Source: an uncultured Bacteroidota bacterium (lineage in GTDB: Bacteria > Bacteroidota > Bacteroidia > Chitinophagales > Chitinophagaceae). From it: a stretch of 13,312 nucleotides of DNA. Positions within the stretch are counted from its first letter, which is position 1. Each line of letters starts with the position of its first letter. Of the stretch, positions 1-8,096 are shown one piece after another. The translations under genes and the position numbers were made by a program. The notes beneath the pieces were generated by a model that saw only the letters and a list, made by a program, of their open reading frames with translations, was not told the origin of the DNA and did not search any database. Where the stretch lies: NCBI GenBank assembly GCA_938008665.1, contig CALLKA010000025.1:1-13312 (forward strand), in the 5' to 3' direction.

Positions 1-1737
1 ACAGTGCAATTAAAAAATCTAGATGCGACACTTAAAAGCACTGAAGCTCTTTTATATCGTCCAGCAGACAATGCGGTTACTTATCTTGGAAAAATTAAAG
101 ACCGTGATTTATTAAAAACAATGGAAGGAGATGGGCGATATACTTATGCATTAATTGATTCAAATTACGTAATAGCGGCACAATGGCAAGGATTTTCGCA
201 AAGGGACTTGTATGTTATAGATAATATTACAGGGAAAAATAAGCTGATTCAAAAAAATGTTAAAATAAGTCAGTTGTCCACTTCTTATGATGGTCAAAGT
301 TTGGTTTACTATGTGGAGGATCAAAAAAAATATAAATCTTATAATGCAGTATCAGGTGTTACGAAAAACATTTTAACAGATATTCCGTCGGCCTTATATG
401 ATGAGGAAAATGATGTGCCTGATGATCCTAATGCTTATGGGATTGCAAAGTGGATGCAGGACAATAAGCATTTTTTAGTGTACGATAGATATGATGTTTG
501 GCTAGGGGATGCAGAGGGTAAATCGCCTTCTGTAAAATTAACCAACGGCCGTCAAAATAAAATAAGTTATCGTTTTATTGAAACAGACAATGATCGCCAG
601 TTTTTAAATGGGGACGCAGTTATTTTATTGAGAACATTTAATGAGGTGGACAAATCAGAAGGATTGGTTTCCTTGTCTTTAGGCAACAAAAAGCTATTTA
701 CTATGAATCAGTTGCCAATGCATTTGACCACTATTGTAGCAGCAAAAAAATCAAACGATTTATTGGTGATGCAAGAAGATGAAAAACAATCGCCCAATTT
801 GTATCATTATATTTTTGATACCTTGAAGCAAAACCCGATAGCGCTTACGCAAATCAACCCGCAACAAAGTAATTATAATTGGATGACTTCGCAATTGGTG
901 AAATGGAAGTCCTATACAGGCAAAACTGCAGAAGGTGTTTTGTATTTGCCTGAAAATTTTGATGCAAAAAAGAAGTATCCAATGATTGTTTATTTTTATG
1001 AGCGTAACAATCAATCCTTGCATAATTATTTACCACCAGCACCAACACCATCCCGTTTAAATATTCCATTTTTTGCAAGTAGGGGGTATGTCGTTTTTGT
1101 ACCGGACATTTGGTATACCAAAGGTTATCCTGGTCAGGGCGCCTATGATTATATTTTAAGTGGCGCAAGAGCCATGGTGCAAAAAGGGTTTGTGGATAGT
1201 ACTAAAATTGGTTTGCAAGGTCAAAGCTGGGGTGGGTATCAAATTGCATATTTAATCACTAAGACAAACTTGTTTGCTGCTGCTTGGGCAGGTGCACCGG
1301 TGGTGAATATGACCAGTGCTTATGGTGGCATTCGTTGGGGATCTGGTTTGAATAGACAGTTCCAATATGAAAAAACACAGAGTAGAATAGGCGCAAGTTT
1401 ATGGGAGCGCCCCGATTTATACATTAAAAACTCCCCATTATTCGATTTGCCCAAAGTAACGACTCCCTTAGTAATTATGAGTAATGATGCTGATGATGCG
1501 GTGCCATGGTATCAAGGTATTGAAATGTTTACTGCTATGAGACGATTAGATAAAAAAGTTTGGCTTTTAGTATACAATAATGAAGCGCATAATTTAATAG
1601 AAAGAAAAAATAGGAAAGACATTCAAATTAGAGAACAGCAGTTTTTCGATTCTTTCTTGAAAGGAGCACCAATGCCAACCTGGTTGAATTCAGGAGTGCC
1701 TGCAATGATGAAGGGTCGAACACTGGGGCTGAATTAA
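1..1737 (+). CDS. S9 (prolyl oligopeptidase) family serine peptidase, C-terminal part
   Basis: Partial gene: the frame is open to the left edge, so the GTG at position 4 is an internal codon, not a start. The first ~290 visible residues look like the end of a beta-propeller (short repeated beta-strand segments such as DLYVIDNITGKNKLI and HFLVYDRYDVWLGD). The remainder is an alpha/beta-hydrolase catalytic domain. Numbering from the codon at position 4, the nucleophile is Ser408 in GQSWGGYQ (GxSxGG), the acidic residue is Asp497 or Asp498 in SNDADDAVPW, and the His is His529 in NNEAHNL, so the triad appears intact. Family members of this Bacteroidota type are usually about 900-950 residues and exported, so roughly 350-400 residues including any signal peptide lie outside the window. 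Expected activity is hydrolysis of short peptides in the periplasm; the substrate preference cannot be read here. The gene converges on the E2 gene with only 7 bp between the stop codons. Confidence 0.93.
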   Translation, partial: TVQLKNLDATLKSTEALLYRPADNAVTYLGKIKDRDLLKTMEGDGRYTYALIDSNYVIAAQWQGFSQRDLYVIDNITGKNKLIQKNVKISQLSTSYDGQSLVYYVEDQKKYKSYNAVSGVTKNILTDIPSALYDEENDVPDDPNAYGIAKWMQDNKHFLVYDRYDVWLGDAEGKSPSVKLTNGRQNKISYRFIETDNDRQFLNGDAVILLRTFNEVDKSEGLVSLSLGNKKLFTMNQLPMHLTTIVAAKKSNDLLVMQEDEKQSPNLYHYIFDTLKQNPIALTQINPQQSNYNWMTSQLVKWKSYTGKTAEGVLYLPENFDAKKKYPMIVYFYERNNQSLHNYLPPAPTPSRLNIPFFASRGYVVFVPDIWYTKGYPGQGAYDYILSGARAMVQKGFVDSTKIGLQGQSWGGYQIAYLITKTNLFAAAWAGAPVVNMTSAYGGIRWGSGLNRQFQYEKTQSRIGASLWERPDLYIKNSPLFDLPKVTTPLVIMSNDADDAVPWYQGIEMFTAMRRLDKKVWLLVYNNEAHNLIERKNRKDIQIREQQFFDSFLKGAPMPTWLNSGVPAMMKGRTLGLN

Positions 1738-1744
1738 ACTATGG

Positions 1745-3208
1745 TTATAAATATTGGAACCATTGACGATTGGGATCCCATGACTCAAATGCTTTAGCTA
1801 CTGCAGCTAAAAATTGTGATCCAATGGCGCCATCCACGATACGATGATCGTAGCTCATAGATAAATACATCATGTGCCTTACTAAAATAGCGTCACCAGA
1901 AGGTGTTTCAATAACCACTGGACGCTTTTTAATTGCACCTAATGCGAGTATGGCTACTTGTGGTTGATTTATTATTGGTGTTCCCATAATGCTACCAAAA
2001 GTACCCACATTAGTAACTGTGAAAGTACCGCCTTGCGTATCTGAGGGCTTTAATTGGTTTAACCTTGCGTTGTTTGCTAAGTTGTTTACTGCCTTGCTTA
2101 ATCCAACAATACTTAATTGATTGGCGCCTTTAATAACAGGTACAATTAAATTTCCTGAAGGTAGGGCGGTGGCCATTCCAATATTGATGTCTTTTTTTAG
2201 TATGATTTGATCCCCTTGTAAACTACTGTTGATGATGGGGAATTTTTCCATCACACTTGCAATACACTCTATAAACATGGGGGTGAAAGTTAATTTTACC
2301 CCTTCTCTTTTTTCAAATAGTTGTTTTACCTTTTCTCTCCATACGACCATATTGGTAACATCAGCTTCTACAAAGGAGGTGACATGAGCGCTAGTTTGTA
2401 CACTATCTATCATATGCTTTGCAATTACCTTGCGCATACGATCCATTTCAATAATTTCAGTATTGCCTGTGATGATTACATCCTCGGGCTGTGCCAGTTT
2501 ACCTGTAACCGCTGTTGTATGTATATGATCATTTTGTTGTATTGCCTCAAAATTAGAAACCGGATCGCTATTTTCTGTAACAATATTATTAGTATCAGTA
2601 AGCGATTGATTTACAATATTTATATTATTGTTATTTAAATTTTTTCTTTCAGCAATGTAATTTAAAATATCTTTTTTTGAAACACGGCCTTGATTGCCTG
2701 TTCCTTTAATTTGCTGCAATTCCTGCATGGGGATTCCCTCATTTTGCGCAATATTCATTACCAATGGAGAATAAAATTTTCCTTCTGATATTAATTGGGT
2801 ATCCTGTGCTACTGGACTAGGCGCTGGTATAAATGGAACTTCCAAAGGTGAACCATTTTGGCTGGTAGTTTTTTCATTTTGCGCAACATTTTCAGTTTTT
2901 ACTTTTTCAATAACTGGAGATGGTGCTTGAGTGGCAACTTCGATATTTATATTTGATACATTGTTATCATCGCTTTCAATTCGCGCTATAACAGTTCCAA
3001 TGGGAACGACTGAATTTGCTTCGAATAAAATTTCTACAACTTTCCCAGCTACCGTTGAAGGTATTTCGCTATCTACTTTATCAGTAGCAATGTCCAATAA
3101 AGTTTCGTCCAATTGGATGGTATCACCAAGGCTTTTGTGCCATTTTAAAATGGTTGCTTCCATGATACTTTCACCCAGCTTAGGCAAAACCAAATCAACT
3201 ATTGGCAT
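1745..3208 (-). CDS. Dihydrolipoamide acyltransferase, E2 of a 2-oxo acid dehydrogenase complex
   Basis: This is the acyl-transfer core of a 2-oxo acid dehydrogenase complex: it carries the acyl group on lipoyl-lysine and passes it to CoA. Domains in order: one lipoyl domain (about residues 1-78) with the lipoylated lysine as Lys44 in ATDKVDSE; a flexible linker; a peripheral-subunit-binding domain (about 145-188, YSPLVMNIAQNEG to GRVSKKDILNYI) for E1/E3; a second linker unusually rich in Asn (about 190-225); and the catalytic domain (about 252-485) with the active-site motif HRIVDG, His455 and Asp459. At 487 residues with a single lipoyl domain it resembles the branched-chain or orphan E2s of Bacteroidota more than the two-lipoyl pyruvate E2, but the acyl substrate (branched-chain, pyruvate or 2-oxoglutarate) cannot be decided. 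No E1 or E3 gene is in the window. It lies 26 bp downstream of cinA and is probably co-transcribed with it. ATG start, with the lipoyl domain beginning immediately as in homologues. Confidence 0.94.
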   Translation of the reverse strand: MPIVDLVLPKLGESIMEATILKWHKSLGDTIQLDETLLDIATDKVDSEIPSTVAGKVVEILFEANSVVPIGTVIARIESDDNNVSNINIEVATQAPSPVIEKVKTENVAQNEKTTSQNGSPLEVPFIPAPSPVAQDTQLISEGKFYSPLVMNIAQNEGIPMQELQQIKGTGNQGRVSKKDILNYIAERKNLNNNNINIVNQSLTDTNNIVTENSDPVSNFEAIQQNDHIHTTAVTGKLAQPEDVIITGNTEIIEMDRMRKVIAKHMIDSVQTSAHVTSFVEADVTNMVVWREKVKQLFEKREGVKLTFTPMFIECIASVMEKFPIINSSLQGDQIILKKDINIGMATALPSGNLIVPVIKGANQLSIVGLSKAVNNLANNARLNQLKPSDTQGGTFTVTNVGTFGSIMGTPIINQPQVAILALGAIKKRPVVIETPSGDAILVRHMMYLSMSYDHRIVDGAIGSQFLAAVAKAFESWDPNRQWFQYL

Positions 3209-3234
3209 AAGGGTAAATTTTAGTAAAAATAAGA

Positions 3235-4491
3235 CTAAATTTTATTGATTATTAATAACCTAAGTAAATTTATAGCCTGGGTAGCTGTTATTTCAATATT
3301 CCTTTGTCTGTCAAATCTTAAGTAAAACACCTTTGAAAACACCCTTTCTTTATCAGCAACACCAATCCAGACCATACCCAGTGGTTTTTCGTCTGTTTTC
3401 CCTGTTGGCCCCATAATGCCACTTACCGAAACTGCATAATCTGTATTCATCTTTTCACGAACGGCTTTTGCCATTTGTTCAACCGCTTCCTTACTTACAG
3501 CACCTACGGTTTGTAAAATGTGGGTTGGGACGTCTAAAAATTCTGTTTTAATTCGGTTGTCATAGCTAATGATGCCGCCTGTATAAAACTGAGATGATCC
3601 TGCGTGCTTGGATAATAAATGTCCAATAAAGCCCCCGGTGCAGCTTTCCGCCGTTGCCACAGTTTTGCCACTCGATTTTAGTAGTTTACCAACGACCACC
3701 TCCATGGTATCGTCTACATCAGTAACTAAATATTCAGCTACGGCTTTTTTTAACAAATCAAAATGATGATCTAGTACTTTATTTAATTGATGACTGTCAC
3801 TGCCTTGTCCAGTTAATCTTAATCGGACCATACCATAATTGGGTAGGTAGGCTAATTTAAGTGTTTCAGGTAAATTATTTTCAAAATCCAAAATCATTTC
3901 AGCAAGGAAAGATTCTCCAATACCTGCAGTTAATAGGGTTCTATGGCCAACATGGTTGGAAAGGATTTGCTTTTGTAAATAAGGGATTATTTTATTTTCA
4001 GTTAGCCATTTCATTTCATGAGGCACGCCAGGTAGAGAAAATATATAGGCCCCATTTTTTTTGAATAACATACCAGGTGCTGTACCTGTTTCGTTGAATA
4101 ATACTTCGCAAGAATCAGGCACTTCGGCTTGCTTACGATTGCGATCAATCATAGGGCGCTTATGTATCTGTTCGAATATGTATGTAATATGATCCAGTGT
4201 GGGTTGGTGCACCACCATATTCCCGCCAAAATATTCTGTCAAAAAAGGCTTGGTGATGTCATCGGAAGTTGGGCCCAATCCTCCAGTGAGTATAATGATA
4301 TTATTTTTATCAATCGCATAATCCAATGCATTTGATATTGCTTTTTTATCATCTCCAACTGCAACTCTACTTGTTACCATAACGCCAATGGCATTTAAGG
4401 ATTGCGCTATAAAAGCACTATTTGTGTCAATGACTTGCCCAATTAAAAGCTCGTCTCCGATGGTGATAATAGTGGCTTTATTTTGATCCAT
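3235..4491 (-). CDS. cinA: CinA family protein (nicotinamide-nucleotide amidohydrolase type)
   Basis: Two-domain CinA of 418 residues, the usual length. The N-terminal half is a MoCF/COG1058-type domain: ITIGDELLIGQVIDTNS at residues 8-25 and the signature TGGLGPTSDD at 69-78. The C-terminal half (about 270-415) is the PncC-type domain with TAESCTGG at 280-287, then GGIISYDNRIK and SVSGIMGPTG. In characterised family members the C-terminal domain deamidates nicotinamide mononucleotide to nicotinate mononucleotide, salvaging pyridine nucleotides, and the N-terminal domain has ADP-ribose pyrophosphatase activity in some proteins. The old name 'competence/damage-inducible' comes from Gram-positive species and should not be read as evidence of a competence role here. 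The protein is cytoplasmic, with no signal peptide. It lies 46 bp downstream of the thioesterase gene and 26 bp upstream of the E2 gene, all on the same strand. The ATG start lies just before the conserved ITIGDE strand. Confidence 0.95.
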   Translation of the reverse strand: MDQNKATIITIGDELLIGQVIDTNSAFIAQSLNAIGVMVTSRVAVGDDKKAISNALDYAIDKNNIIILTGGLGPTSDDITKPFLTEYFGGNMVVHQPTLDHITYIFEQIHKRPMIDRNRKQAEVPDSCEVLFNETGTAPGMLFKKNGAYIFSLPGVPHEMKWLTENKIIPYLQKQILSNHVGHRTLLTAGIGESFLAEMILDFENNLPETLKLAYLPNYGMVRLRLTGQGSDSHQLNKVLDHHFDLLKKAVAEYLVTDVDDTMEVVVGKLLKSSGKTVATAESCTGGFIGHLLSKHAGSSQFYTGGIISYDNRIKTEFLDVPTHILQTVGAVSKEAVEQMAKAVREKMNTDYAVSVSGIMGPTGKTDEKPLGMVWIGVADKERVFSKVFYLRFDRQRNIEITATQAINLLRLLIINKI

Positions 4492-4537
4492 GGGTCAGGG
4501 TTAAATTAGGTTGCAAAGTAAATCAAAAATAGGCGCT

Positions 4538-4948
4538 TTAACTAAAATAGGAACTTAGTTTTTCAGCTAAGAAAGGGGGCATAGAAGCTCTATTTCCAAG
4601 GTTTTTATCCATAAAATATAGTTTTACGGTACCAATGGTCAGTAGTTTGCCCTCCTCATTATGAATTTCTTGGTGAAAAGTGATTCGGTGGTCAATAGGT
4701 AGTTCTCTTAATTGTGTCGTTATGGTCAATAAATCATCATATCTGGCAGGTCTTAAATATTTAACATTTAGTTCCACTACGGGAAGCATAATCCCTAAAT
4801 CCTCAATTACTTTGTAGCTAATGCCCAATGCCCTCAAACTTTCAACACGACCTACCTCAAAATATTGGGCATAATTGCCATAATATACCACATTCATGGG
4901 GTCTGCATCCGCATATCTTACCCTTACCTGATTTTTAAATTCGTACAT
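4538..4948 (-). CDS. YbgC/FcbC-like acyl-CoA thioesterase (hotdog fold)
   Basis: A 136-residue single-domain protein, the normal size for a 4-hydroxybenzoyl-CoA thioesterase-like hotdog enzyme. The N-terminal signature VRYADADPMNVVYYGNY (residues 10-26) matches the active-site loop and start of the central helix; Asp16 aligns with the catalytic Asp of YbgC-type enzymes. It is followed by the conserved helix AQYFEVGRVESLRALG. The family hydrolyses acyl-CoA thioesters in the cytoplasm; YbgC itself acts on short-chain or acyl-ACP-related substrates in Proteobacteria, but the substrate here is unknown. There is no Tol-Pal context, unlike proteobacterial ybgC, so I give no symbol. It is the first gene of the leftward run (thioesterase, cinA, E2) and sits 18 bp downstream of a good Bacteroidota-type -7 box. 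Confidence 0.9.
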   Translation of the reverse strand: MYEFKNQVRVRYADADPMNVVYYGNYAQYFEVGRVESLRALGISYKVIEDLGIMLPVVELNVKYLRPARYDDLLTITTQLRELPIDHRITFHQEIHNEEGKLLTIGTVKLYFMDKNLGNRASMPPFLAEKLSSYFS

Positions 4949-4965
4949 ATTTTTATAATTGTTGA

Positions 4966-4998
4966 CAAATTTACGAATAGAATCTGTTTTTCCACAAT
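4966..4998 (-). promoter_or_regulatory. Candidate Bacteroidota sigma-A promoter for the thioesterase-cinA-E2 run
   Basis: On the minus strand, TAAATTTG (plus-strand 4966-4973) matches the Bacteroidota -7 consensus TAnnTTTG at every fixed position. A TTG (plus-strand 4995-4997) stands 21 bases upstream of it, close to the spacing expected for the -33 TTTG/TTG element. Transcription would begin roughly 10-15 bases before the ATG at 4948, giving a short leader, which is common in this phylum. No equally good element was found on the plus strand for the divergent TPR gene. Assigned by eye; the motif is short and the genome is AT-rich. Confidence 0.45.
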
Positions 4999-5065
4999 AA
5001 CCTCATTTAACACATCGTTTTAATAGGGTAGCGTAATTTTACTCGGTTACTAATAAAACGAATCC

Positions 5066-8000
5066 ATGGCGTCATTTTATCGATATTTATTGATCGGTTT
5101 TTTTTCAATAGTTCTCCAATATTCTGGGGGAGCACAGTCTGCTTCGAGCATAGACCAATCCACCACTTATTTTAATAAAGGGTTGCAATCGCTTACCCTA
5201 GGGGATAGCTTAACTGCTTTTCAACAATTTGAACAAGCATATGGTTTTTCAAGCAATGATGATCAAATTACTTATTACTATTTAATGTTGTCATTGCATC
5301 TTGAAAAACCTTTTGCTGAGCCATTGGCAATAAAATGGATAAAGCAAACTAACAATGTTATTTACCAATCAAGATTGCAATATTTTCTAGGGGAATATTA
5401 TTACCAAGTAAAAGATGCAGAAAAAGCGATAAATGCCTATTTGAAAGTTCCTATTCAAGATTTGAATAATGATGAAATTGCAAAAATGAAATTTCACTTA
5501 GGGTATTTGTATTTTAAATTAGGTGATTGGGAAAAAGCAAATAATTTATTAAATAGTTTACGACAAATTAAAACAGGCCTTTATTATACGGACGCAAATT
5601 ACTATGCAGGCTTTTTAGCACTAAAAAATAAAGATTACAAATTAGCTTTGTCCTGTTTTGAATTAGCAGCAAATAATAGTGACTACGCCAACGTAGTTCC
5701 ATTCTATATAGGTCAATTATATTATTTCATTGGGGATGTTAATAAAGCAATCCAATATTGCACAAGTGCATTACAATCAAAGGATCAGTTTTATGATGCA
5801 CAAATAAGGCAATTATTAGGGCACTTGTGGTTTGATAAAAACGAATATGAGAAAGCATTACCATATTTAGCCACTTATGTTTCTAAACAAGAAAAAGTAC
5901 AATCACAGGATTTATATCAATTGTCCTTTTGTTATTTCCAAACCAAACAATGGGATAAGGCGATTGCCGGGTTTAAACAATTAAACAATGGTAGCGACTC
6001 TTTGGCACAAAATAGTATGTATTTATTAGCTACCTCGTATCTTAAAATTGACGATAAACAAGGGGCTAAAAATGCATTTTTATTTTGTTCCACCCAAAGC
6101 CAAAATCTACTTCAAAAGGAAATTTCTTTGTTTAATTACGGAAAATTGTCGGTAGAATTAAAAGAGTATGCGCAAGCGGTGGTTTCATTAGACCAGTTTA
6201 TGGATACCTATCCGAATTCAACTTATTTAATAGAATCCAAACAATTATGGGTTAAAGCATTGGCTTTAAATAATAATTACGTACAAGCATTAGCGGCATT
6301 CGAATCTATTGAAACTCCCAATGAAGAACTTTTAAAAATTTACCCGACCATCTTATTTGGTAGAAGTGTGATTTATATAAATGATGGTCAAATTGATAAG
6401 GCATATGATTTGTTGAATAAAATAAATACACTCGCTAACAACCAAAATGTCATTAGTCAAACTAATTTTTGGTTAGGAGAATTAGGGTATAAGCTGGGTC
6501 ATATTGACGAATCTATTGAAGCCTTAACGCAATATTTAAATGTGCCCATCAATGAAGGTGAAATTACCATACAACATGCAAAATATACTTTAGGATTTGC
6601 CTATTTGAAAAAAGGAGCATATCAGGAGGCGTTGAATAATTTTAATGCAGTCAGTAGTGTAAATCCAATCAATGCAAAACAAAATTTTCAACAAGATGCC
6701 TATGTCAGATCCGCGGATTGTTTAATGATGTTGAAGCAATTTAAGCAAGCAACACAAGCGTATCAAAATGTGATTGATTTGCATTGGGCCATGGAAGATT
6801 ATGCCACTTTACAAAAATCAATTATCCTTGGCGGATTGGGTAAAACAAATGAAAAGATCAGCATTTTGGAGCAGTTCGACAATCTGTATGCGAATTCGAA
6901 TTATTTGAATGATGCTAGAATGGAATTGGCGGAAACCTATATTTTTAAAGAAGATTTTAAGTTAGCCATTGCACCTTTAAGTGCAGTGGTGATTGATAAA
7001 AAAGCAGCCTCATTTTATCCAGTTGCTTTATATAAGTTAGGGGTTACATATTTTAATATGAATAAGAATGAACCAGCTTTGGAAAATTTTGAAACCTTAA
7101 TAAAAACATACCCTAATTCAGTAGAAACAGAAAATGCATTAGAATTTGTTAGAAATATTTTTATAGAAGATCAAAAGCCAGAATTATATGTATCATTTAT
7201 GAATGAAAATGGGCATCCTTTGGCAATTAATGAACAAGATTCACTGACTTATCGTTCTGCCATGTTACGGTATGATGAAAAAAACTATACAGATGCAAAA
7301 GCAGGGTTAATTAAATATTTATCATTATTTCCGAATGGGAACTATCAAATTGAATCTAATTATTTGGTTGGGGAAATGAACTATGCGAGTCAGACATTCG
7401 ATTCTGCAGTTTATTATTTTTCAAAAGTGGCGGATCAATCACCGAATCGGTATGCCGAACGCGCAAACTTACTAGCTGCCAGGTTATATTATTTCAATTT
7501 CAAAAATTACGAATTGGCTGAAAAGTATTATTTGAAATTGAAAGAATTCGCAGTTCAAAAAGAAAATGTATTGGAAGCGTTGCGGGGGGTACTCAGGTGT
7601 CAATTTAAAAATAGCAAATGGTTGGAAGCTGCCCCCATTGCAAAACAAATTATAGATGAAAAAACATTTGCATCGGATGATATTTTAATGGCCAATATGG
7701 TATTGTATCATGAGCAATTATTGAAAAACGATACTTCAGGGGCAATTGCAGTATTAAGTAAAATTATCTTAAATAATTCCTCCATTTACACTGCCGAAGC
7801 GCATTATGAATTGGCCCGTATACAATTTTTGCAAAAAAATTATGCATTGGCTGAAAAAACAGCTTTTGAAGTAACAAAAAAACAAGCTTCTCATGAATTC
7901 TGGGTAACCAGTGCTTATATTTTATTAGGTGATATTTATGCAGCACAAAAGGATTGGTTTAATGCATTGGCCACTTATAAAAGCGTTACTGATAATGCAA

Positions 8001-8089
8001 CTATTACTTCACTAAAGGAGGAGGCAAGCCAAAAATATAATTTAGCCCAAACGGCTGAAAAAATTTCAAATAAAGTTGAAAATCAATAA
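5066..8089 (+). CDS. Large exported tetratricopeptide-repeat protein
   Basis: 1007 residues. The N-terminus is a Sec signal peptide: Arg6, a hydrophobic stretch at 7-19, then SGGAQS, giving likely signal-peptidase-I cleavage after Ala23 and leaving Gln24 at the mature N-terminus. No lipobox is visible, so the mature protein is probably periplasmic or loosely membrane-associated. Almost all of the rest is made of TPR-like helix pairs; by eye I count about 18, with the typical A/G-x3-Y/F ... A-x3-F/Y spacing, for example YFLGEYYYQVKDAEKAINAY near residue 110, FHLGYLYFKLGDWEKAN near 150 and YKLGVTYFNMNKNEPALENF near 655. The TYPNS signature occurs twice (after QFMD and LIK), as in canonical TPR/YbgF-like repeats. 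TPR solenoids are protein-interaction scaffolds; no catalytic domain is seen. It is the first gene of a four-gene same-strand run and is followed after 7 bp by the barrel gene, so a physical partnership with that barrel is a reasonable inference. The partner and function are not recognised. Confidence 0.9.
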   Translation: MASFYRYLLIGFFSIVLQYSGGAQSASSIDQSTTYFNKGLQSLTLGDSLTAFQQFEQAYGFSSNDDQITYYYLMLSLHLEKPFAEPLAIKWIKQTNNVIYQSRLQYFLGEYYYQVKDAEKAINAYLKVPIQDLNNDEIAKMKFHLGYLYFKLGDWEKANNLLNSLRQIKTGLYYTDANYYAGFLALKNKDYKLALSCFELAANNSDYANVVPFYIGQLYYFIGDVNKAIQYCTSALQSKDQFYDAQIRQLLGHLWFDKNEYEKALPYLATYVSKQEKVQSQDLYQLSFCYFQTKQWDKAIAGFKQLNNGSDSLAQNSMYLLATSYLKIDDKQGAKNAFLFCSTQSQNLLQKEISLFNYGKLSVELKEYAQAVVSLDQFMDTYPNSTYLIESKQLWVKALALNNNYVQALAAFESIETPNEELLKIYPTILFGRSVIYINDGQIDKAYDLLNKINTLANNQNVISQTNFWLGELGYKLGHIDESIEALTQYLNVPINEGEITIQHAKYTLGFAYLKKGAYQEALNNFNAVSSVNPINAKQNFQQDAYVRSADCLMMLKQFKQATQAYQNVIDLHWAMEDYATLQKSIILGGLGKTNEKISILEQFDNLYANSNYLNDARMELAETYIFKEDFKLAIAPLSAVVIDKKAASFYPVALYKLGVTYFNMNKNEPALENFETLIKTYPNSVETENALEFVRNIFIEDQKPELYVSFMNENGHPLAINEQDSLTYRSAMLRYDEKNYTDAKAGLIKYLSLFPNGNYQIESNYLVGEMNYASQTFDSAVYYFSKVADQSPNRYAERANLLAARLYYFNFKNYELAEKYYLKLKEFAVQKENVLEALRGVLRCQFKNSKWLEAAPIAKQIIDEKTFASDDILMANMVLYHEQLLKNDTSGAIAVLSKIILNNSSIYTAEAHYELARIQFLQKNYALAEKTAFEVTKKQASHEFWVTSAYILLGDIYAAQKDWFNALATYKSVTDNATITSLKEEASQKYNLAQTAEKISNKVENQ

Positions 8090-8096
8090 AAAAAGC

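Noticed and set aside
1738..1744. Terminator between the convergent S9 peptidase and E2 genes
   Set aside because: Only 7 bp separate the stops and I could find no GC-rich stem followed by a T-run. The same holds for the 10 bp convergent gap at 11405-11414.
2321..2638. Plus-strand open frame inside the E2 gene, and similar frames inside cinA and ychF
   Set aside because: They lie wholly within well-supported genes on the other strand, show no recognisable domain and have Cys/Ile/Tyr-rich translations typical of antisense shadows.
3235..4491. CinA as evidence for a natural-competence locus
   Set aside because: No competence genes (comEA, comEC, dprA, recA) are nearby. The name reflects history in Gram-positive bacteria, and the domains point to pyridine nucleotide salvage.
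4514..4521. TTACTTTG on the minus strand upstream of cinA as a separate promoter
   Set aside because: One fixed base differs from TAnnTTTG and no TTG element stands at the right distance. The 46 bp gap is compatible with simple read-through from the thioesterase gene.
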